17,012 bases of DNA from JBEVNX01 sp040507895 (GTDB lineage: Bacteria; Desulfobacterota; Binatia; JACPRU01). Shown piece after piece: positions 16,128 through 17,012 of the stretch (position 1 is the stretch's first letter; every line of letters starts with the position of its first letter). The notes under the pieces are model-generated. The model searched no databases. It saw nothing but the letters and a program-made list of their open reading frames with translations, and was not told where the DNA came from. Made by a program: the position numbers and the translations under genes. Where the stretch lies: NCBI GenBank assembly GCA_040507895.1, contig JBEVNX010000167.1, positions 1 through 17,012 of the forward strand, written 5' to 3'.

Positions 16128-16558
16128 GATAGCCTCCCGACTTGCCGGAGCACCGTCGCATGATCCCAGTAGATGCGCTCGGCAGCCATCTTTCCGTCGC
16201 GGAACTGGACCACGATCACCAGGTCCACCTCGATCGGCTGACCCGTAGGCGGAACTCCAGGCAGGAACCAGTCCATCCGTTTTGTGTGAACGAAGCGTAT
16301 CCGTGCCTCTTCGACGAGGTAGTCGTCGGTCACGACTCGATTCGTCACCGTGTGCTCCAACTCGTCGGGCAACGAGGGGATGAACACGTCGCGGTAGTAG
16401 GGTTTGAGCTCGGCCTTGCCTTTACCCCCCGACCGCGTCGGTACGTGCATCACCGAAGCATCTTCGACCATGGTCTCCAAAGACAGATCTTCGTTCTTGT
16501 ACACGAACTCGCAGCGCAAGTGCCGCTCCCAGAGTCTCACGTTGTCTTGCGCGGACAT
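16124..16558 (-). CDS. NTF2/SnoaL-like protein inside the Rieske operon
   Basis: The 144-residue protein has the pattern of the NTF2 cone fold: N-terminal helices (EDLSLETMVEDASVMHVPT), a central FIPSLPDELEHTVTNRVV stretch, and a C-terminal sheet ending ERIYWDHATVLRQVGRL. That ending is typical of SnoaL-type proteins, some of which occur with dienelactone hydrolases. Such proteins act as isomerases, cyclases or small accessory subunits. AGGGAGG lies 9 nt before the ATG at 16558. The gene sits between the beta subunit (37-bp gap) and the alpha subunit (GTGA overlap). This is unusual, because alpha and beta genes are normally adjacent. It might handle the dihydrodiol or ring-opened product, or be a second beta-like subunit, since oxygenase beta subunits share this fold. 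The fold call is firm; the role is inference. The frame is open further upstream to 16942, but that part overlaps the beta gene and is chance. Confidence 0.75.
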   Translation of the reverse strand: MSAQDNVRLWERHLRCEFVYKNEDLSLETMVEDASVMHVPTRSGGKGKAELKPYYRDVFIPSLPDELEHTVTNRVVTDDYLVEEARIRFVHTKRMDWFLPGVPPTGQPIEVDLVIVVQFRDGKMAAERIYWDHATVLRQVGRLS

Positions 16559-16595
16559 GAGCTTTCGCCTCCCTGCGCCGCCGCGGCGACCCGCT

Positions 16596-17012
16596 TCAGA
16601 GCGGGGTAGCCAGCAGCGACTGAATTCGGCTGGTGTCGAGGATGACGATCTTCTCCTTGAACTTGAGCGCCCCTTCGACGACCGCGATCCGGTTGCGGTA
16701 CTCCCCCACGCCGTAGACTTCCGTCGTGCCATAGGAGGTCGGGTCCATCGATGTCCGGAACACCGCGTAGTTGGATCGCGCGGCGACGATGCCGTCCTCC
16801 GATGCGGTGATGCGAAGGGCGCTGACGAGATGCCGGTACCGGTGAGGCGCAAAAAGGTTCGCCTTTCGATGCGCCGTGACCCGATCCCGCAGCATGCCCC
16901 GGCTGTCGCAATGAATGAGCGCGATCGGCAGATCTTGGTCAACGTTCTCGCGCGGCACCACGCGGTACAAGCAGTCCTCGGTGAAGAAATCCGGCCACTC
17001 TTCCAGGCGGTC
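16596..17012 (-). CDS. Rieske dioxygenase beta subunit (5' end outside window)
   Basis: The visible 138 residues run off the right edge in frame: the edge codons read DRLEEWPDFFTEDC and continue into LYRVVPRENVDQ and CDSRGMLRDRV, and the end reads KFKEKIVILDTSRIQSLL. These are hallmarks of the small beta subunit of aromatic-ring dioxygenases (NTF2 fold, usually 160-190 aa), so only about 25-50 N-terminal residues are missing. No ATG near 16970 is needed; the codon there (TTG) is internal. The beta subunit supports the alpha3beta3 assembly and has no redox centre. It precedes the NTF2-like and alpha genes in the same operon. Confidence 0.88.
   Translation of the reverse strand, partial: DRLEEWPDFFTEDCLYRVVPRENVDQDLPIALIHCDSRGMLRDRVTAHRKANLFAPHRYRHLVSALRITASEDGIVAARSNYAVFRTSMDPTSYGTTEVYGVGEYRNRIAVVEGALKFKEKIVILDTSRIQSLLATPL

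Noticed and set aside
16124..16942. A 272-codon frame as an N-terminally extended NTF2-like protein
   Set aside because: The extension is Arg/Ser-rich and overlaps the beta subunit in another frame. ATG 16558 has a strong ribosome binding site.
1..17012. CRISPR array, tRNA/rRNA, insertion sequence or phage genes
   Set aside because: I looked for regular repeats, tRNA-like cloverleaf ends, terminal inverted repeats and transposase or integrase motifs and saw none.

Overview
The window is high-GC bacterial chromosomal DNA, densely packed with genes, with GTG starts, GTGA stop/start overlaps and purine-rich ribosome binding sites. I see no rRNA, tRNA, CRISPR array, transposase or integrase. The mix of surface-glycan glycosyltransferases with oxygenases and single-barrel MetE-like proteins suggests an uncultured soil or sediment bacterium. 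Binatota, Myxococcota or related proteobacterial lineages are guesses from general gene style, not from a marker gene.

Layout. (1) Positions 15-4700 form a glycan/lipid-carrier region. It holds a GT39-type membrane glycosyltransferase (minus), a short scar with remnants of two genes, a GT2 polyprenyl-phosphate sugar transferase (minus), and a divergent FAD-dependent amine-oxidase/protoporphyrinogen-oxidase-like protein (plus). (2) A Baeyer-Villiger-type flavin monooxygenase (plus, 4832-6652) ends 10 bp from a minus-strand operon. (3) That operon (11319 down to 6663) reads: molybdopterin/4Fe-4S oxidoreductase, acyl-CoA-dehydrogenase-fold flavin monooxygenase, single-barrel MetE-like zinc protein, small hypothetical protein. 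(4) A lone GT39-type membrane glycosyltransferase (plus, 11508-13445) interrupts the catabolic genes. (5) A second minus-strand operon (17012 down to 13472) reads: Rieske oxygenase beta subunit (5' end outside the window), NTF2/SnoaL-like protein, Rieske oxygenase alpha subunit, a strong intercistronic hairpin, and a second MetE-like zinc protein.

How the genes may work together. The window encodes three different classes of oxygenase: a BVMO, an ACAD-fold monooxygenase and a Rieske dioxygenase. The last two each have a MetE-like protein directly downstream. Proteins of this single-barrel type include epoxyalkane:coenzyme M transferase. I therefore infer two parallel 'oxygenate, then transfer a thiol or alkyl group' modules for unknown substrates. 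No flavin reductase, ferredoxin or ferredoxin reductase is present, so electrons must come from proteins encoded elsewhere. No specific substrate can be read from the sequence.
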